Source: Tubiluchus corallicola
Lineage: Eukaryota; Priapulida; Priapulimorpha; Priapulimorphida; Tubiluchidae
Direction of reading: 5' to 3'
Length of the DNA: 64,000 nucleotides
Assembly: GCA_030141605.1 (NCBI GenBank)
Contig: JAQGDQ010000019.1
Location: 248,001 to 312,000, forward strand
The notes beneath the pieces are model-generated. The model saw only the letters and a program-made list of their open reading frames with translations. It searched no databases and was not told the origin of the DNA. Below are positions 63,270-64,000 of this stretch, piece after piece (position 1 is the first letter of the stretch; the number at the start of each line of letters is the position of its first letter). The position numbers and the translations under genes are program-made.

Positions 63270-64000
63270 GTTTGTGTAACACTTTGTTAGCCATTTAACA
63301 ATAACGTCAGACATTAAGTTGGCAAATATGACTATCCCACTTTTGCCTATTATTATGTGCTCTGTAAAGTGAGTTGTAGTGGTAATTCGGGTGACAATGT
63401 TAATCACAATTTTCTCCCAATACTTAGTACATCTTCTTAATTTTAGACGTCAAACTCCCTCTATTAAAATATTATTTTTAGACATATCTAAATAAAATAT
63501 GAGAATTTACATGCATGGAAGATTAGTTTTACGTTTCACTAACCTACAAAAATATAGTTCCAGAACAGATGGGCCATTAGTAGATAGCTGGTTCTGCTAA
63601 AGTCTCAATTCACTTTTTTCCTCACCTGTTGTCCTTTGCCATCCTTTGAAATTTGAAAATCCAAACTATATTTACGCTTTCTGCTAAGGTACAAATTTTG
63701 GCTGCCGCAGATGTGGTGTTACCACTATAATATAGATCCACACTATAGGCTTAGGGCATACAGCAAGTTGGACTCATCTAAAACTTTTCGTCCCTGTGCT
63801 AAGTGTTGGTGGTAGTATAAACTCTAATTAAATTAAATATTGTTAGAAAGCTATGTAGTTCCTCCTCAAAACACAATTCATTGGTCGAATCATTTAAACT
63901 GACTGTGCTTTCACTAATTTAAGTCAGTCTTATCGACAATCACTATAAAACTATTAAAGTTGTATGTGTGCTTAGAGTTTGTTTCTTGCAACAAGCTTCA
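63270..64000. other. First intron of HIRA (partial)
   Basis: No sequence resembling the next HIRA segment (the end of WD repeat 1, normally with a VVIW-type strand) is seen, so this is taken as intron. Confidence 0.5.

Overview
The window is AT-rich eukaryotic DNA with intron-split genes, GT-AG introns of roughly 0.3 to 5 kb, microsatellites and many transposon fossils. An Eph-receptor-type ligand-binding domain, a tectonic, a PNLDC1-like nuclease, phosphoserine phosphatase, TMEM53-like proteins and HIRA together point to an animal. A sponge or another early-branching metazoan is my best guess, but the sequence alone does not prove it. All exon models were made by eye, by matching family motifs and checking that splice phases agree.

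Layout. (1) About 290-18208, minus strand: a PARN-family 3' exonuclease, most like PNLDC1, with 15 exons recognised. The last exon or exons lie off the left edge. Its first intron holds LINE fragments interrupted by a nearly 3 kb hAT transposon with an intact transposase. Other introns hold a Helitron and two MITEs. (2) 20753-36600, plus strand: a 15-exon gene of about 1405 codons. It reads in one frame from a signal peptide through an Eph-type ligand-binding domain, a Sushi/EGF-like cysteine-rich region, beta-rich repeats and an Asn/Thr-rich linker into a complete tectonic domain with a C-terminal membrane helix. This Eph-ectodomain/tectonic fusion is the most striking object here. (3) 36601-40596: a gene-poor stretch with two families of about 110 and 141 bp tandem repeats. 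(4) 40597-46447, minus strand: phosphoserine phosphatase in five exons, complete. (5) 46448-52447: a second Helitron copy just upstream of PSPH, then repeats and microsatellites. (6) 52448-59967, plus strand: two tandem TMEM53/DUF829 paralogues. The second has an extra basic N-terminal exon. (7) 59968-63169: intergenic, with a LINE reverse-transcriptase remnant. (8) 63170-63269, plus strand: first coding exon of the histone chaperone HIRA, which runs off the right edge.

The genes do not form one pathway. PNLDC1 proteins trim piRNA 3' ends, tectonics sit at the ciliary transition zone, PSPH makes serine, TMEM53 proteins are membrane-associated alpha/beta-hydrolase-like proteins, and HIRA deposits histone H3.3. 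No transposon was seen to interrupt a coding exon; all recognised elements lie in introns or between genes.
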